A stretch of DNA of 5,860 nt, taken from assembly GCA_013298485.1 (NCBI GenBank), contig JAAFHS010000190.1:1-5860 (forward strand), given 5' to 3'. This DNA is from Rhodobacterales bacterium (GTDB taxonomy: Bacteria; Pseudomonadota; Alphaproteobacteria; Rhodobacterales; Rhodobacteraceae). Below the pieces are notes generated by a model. The model made no database searches. It was not told the DNA's origin and saw only the letters and a list, made by a program, of their open reading frames with translations. Both the position numbers and the translations under genes were made by a program. Shown piece after piece: positions 5,352 to 5,860 of the stretch. The number at the start of each line of letters is the position of its first letter. Positions within the stretch are counted from its first letter, which is position 1.

Positions 5352-5860
5352 TGTATGTGGCTGTCAAAGGCGGCGAGCGGGCGATCGACAATGCGCATGC
5401 CTGGCTGGCGGAGGAACGCCGGGGCGATGTTGAGATTGCAGAACTGTCACTGGCCCAAATCCGCGAACAGCTGACGCTGGCGGTGAACCGGGTGATGGCG
5501 GAAGGGTCGCTTTATGACCCCGATCTTGCGGCGCTTGCGATCAAGCAGGCAAGGGGCGATCTGATCGAGGCGATCTTTCTGATCCGCGCCTACCGGACGA
5601 CATTGCCGCGCCTTGGTACATCACGGCCTGTCGATACCGCAGCAATGGCGATTGATCGGCGGGTATCGGCCACATTCAAGGACCTGCCGGGTGGGCAGGT
5701 TTTGGGCCCTACATTCGATTACACGCACCGCCTCCTGGATTTCAAACTGGCGGCGGAAGGGGGGGCTGTGCCACAGGCCATGACCGCACCCGCGCGCCCG
5801 GAACCGGTGCCGCACGTGATGGCGTTTCTGAACAGGGATGGCCTGATCGAGGCGGCCCGG
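5351..5860 (+). CDS. phnI: C-P lyase core complex subunit PhnI (3' end missing)
   Basis: PhnI is the nucleosidase-like subunit of the C-P lyase core; with PhnG and PhnH it displaces adenine from ATP to make ribose-1-phosphonate 5-triphosphate. The frame is open from the ATG at 5351 to the window end, 170 of roughly 350-370 residues. The N-terminus MYVAVKGGERAIDNAHAWL (1-19) is strongly conserved, as are LAVNRVMAEG (43-52), ALAIKQARGDLIEAIFLI (61-78) with RAYRTTLPRLG (79-89), and DLPGGQVLGPTFDYTHRLLD (111-130). GGAGG at 5339-5343 sits 7 bases before the ATG. The start overlaps the phnH stop by one base. Nothing looks broken in the visible part. phnJ, phnK and phnL are expected downstream from the usual order, but are not seen. 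Confidence 0.96.
   Translation, partial: MYVAVKGGERAIDNAHAWLAEERRGDVEIAELSLAQIREQLTLAVNRVMAEGSLYDPDLAALAIKQARGDLIEAIFLIRAYRTTLPRLGTSRPVDTAAMAIDRRVSATFKDLPGGQVLGPTFDYTHRLLDFKLAAEGGAVPQAMTAPARPEPVPHVMAFLNRDGLIEAAR

Overview
This window is a slice of a bacterial phosphonate uptake and C-P lyase locus. It has high GC, tight codon-biased genes and Shine-Dalgarno-led starts. The protein sequences look alphaproteobacterial, most likely Rhodobacterales (Roseobacter-type); this is inferred from recalled family resemblance, not from a search. Almost every base is assigned to a gene. I see no rRNA, tRNA, CRISPR array, insertion sequence or phage gene.

Left part (1-3499, + strand): a transport operon. 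It opens inside phnD (periplasmic phosphonate-binding protein, C-terminal 199 residues). A 33-base GC-rich hairpin in the 84-base gap separates phnD from two permease genes, phnE1 and phnE2, which are 3 bases apart. A left-handed beta-helix (hexapeptide-repeat) acetyltransferase of the type found in phosphonate operons follows 3 bases after phnE2. The ATPase gene phnC is presumably just upstream, outside the window.

Middle (3496-4332): phnF, a GntR/HutC-type repressor on the - strand, runs convergently into the acetyltransferase gene. The two stop codons overlap within TTAG, leaving no room for a terminator. The 120-base gap between phnF and the divergent phnG is the only real control region visible. 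It is AT-richer than its surroundings and holds a tandem GTTGTATA repeat and several GTTGT/ACAAC half-sites, a plausible PhnF operator.

Right part (4333-5860, + strand): the start of the C-P lyase operon, phnG-phnH-phnI, with 4-base and 1-base overlaps. phnI is cut by the window end at residue 170. PhnG, PhnH and PhnI form the core complex with PhnJ (expected downstream). They attach the phosphonate to the ribose of ATP before PhnJ cleaves the C-P bond.

Together: PhnD captures phosphonate, PhnE1/E2 with PhnC import it, the acetyltransferase may modify an aminophosphonate or a related intermediate, PhnF senses pathway state, and PhnGHI begin catabolism. I found no wholly new system. The points worth a second look are the large periplasmic insert in PhnE2, ligand-site changes in PhnD, the acetyltransferase of unproven substrate, the phnD-phnE1 hairpin, the overlapping convergent stops and the repeat-rich phnF-phnG control region.
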